Assembly (NCBI RefSeq): GCF_034421375.1
Contig: NZ_CP139779.1
Coordinates: forward strand, 2,790,001 to 2,854,000
Length of the DNA stretch: 64,000 nt
Direction: 5' to 3'
Source of the DNA: Microbacterium invictum
GTDB lineage: Bacteria; Actinomycetota; Actinomycetes; Actinomycetales; Microbacteriaceae
This document shows, piece after piece, positions 63,993-64,000 of this stretch (position 1 is its first letter; each line of letters starts with the position of its first letter). The translations under genes and the position numbers were made by a program. The notes beneath the pieces are model-generated. The model ran no database searches and was not told the DNA's origin. It saw only the letters and a list, made by a program, of their open reading frames with translations.

Positions 63993-64000
63993 CCGAGCTC
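63989..64000 (+). CDS. Start of the next operon gene (partial)
   Basis: ATG 63989 overlaps the preceding TGA (ATGA), as in the rest of the operon. Only the first four codons (M-T-E-L) are in the window, so the product cannot be named. Confidence 0.5.

Overview
The window is high-GC (roughly 70%) actinobacterial chromosome, most likely from Microbacteriaceae (Microbacterium or a close relative). The reasons are the codon use, the many 4-bp start/stop overlaps, TANNNT hexamers placed 6-7 nt before start codons, CIRCE elements at groES, GuaB3 beside SURF1, and an IniBAC-like dynamin locus. About 57 protein genes are supported, including two cut by the window ends. I see no rRNA, tRNA, prophage, transposase or CRISPR array.

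Layout. 0-2.8 kb: the end of an ABC permease and two GT4 glycosyltransferases. 2.8-7.5 kb (minus): oleA, a fused oleBC and oleD, the pathway that joins two acyl-CoAs head to head into a long-chain olefin. 7.7-13 kb: DUF3140, a glycerophosphodiesterase, a Bax-inhibitor-1 protein, a small ClgR/PopR-like HTH protein, a stand-alone LigD-type polymerase domain, and a TetR/metallo-hydrolase divergent pair with phased operators. 13.3-14.5 kb: two overlapping clpP genes, one of which has lost its catalytic serine. 14.5-26.5 kb: guaA, guaB3 and guaB, a GT4, SURF1, an SDR/AraC pair, a TetR/MFS efflux pair and a TMEM175-type channel.

26.7-32.8 kb: a branched-chain amino-acid type ABC transporter (livHMGF) whose LivH carries an extra N-terminal exported domain. 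The binding protein converges on it from the far side of a repeat-filled gap. 33-35.2 kb: an NAD-binding protein, RarD, and groES alone with two CIRCE operators.

35.4-46.6 kb is the most unusual region. It encodes a membrane-anchored Hsp70-type ATPase with a Pro/Thr-rich tail, a large ATPase-LuxR regulator, an IniB-domain protein, a PQ-rich membrane protein, two dynamin-like GTPases (IniC- and IniA-like) and a second acidic Asn/Asp/Ser-rich protein that shares a block with the first. It resembles the mycobacterial iniBAC envelope-stress locus but has extra parts, and probably works in envelope or membrane maintenance.

46.7-58.4 kb: a THUMP-like methyltransferase, the t6A genes (tsaD-rimI-tsaB, then tsaE, separated by a small membrane gene and a triplicated repeat), alr, acpS, a septum-formation lipoprotein, a Lon-fold lipoprotein protease and glmS. 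58.8-64 kb: a tightly overlapping surface-polysaccharide operon (two GT2 enzymes, a flippase-like protein and membrane proteins) that runs off the end. Palindromic REP-like elements with AACTCCTGCA arms occur at three dispersed sites, with a related variant at a fourth position.
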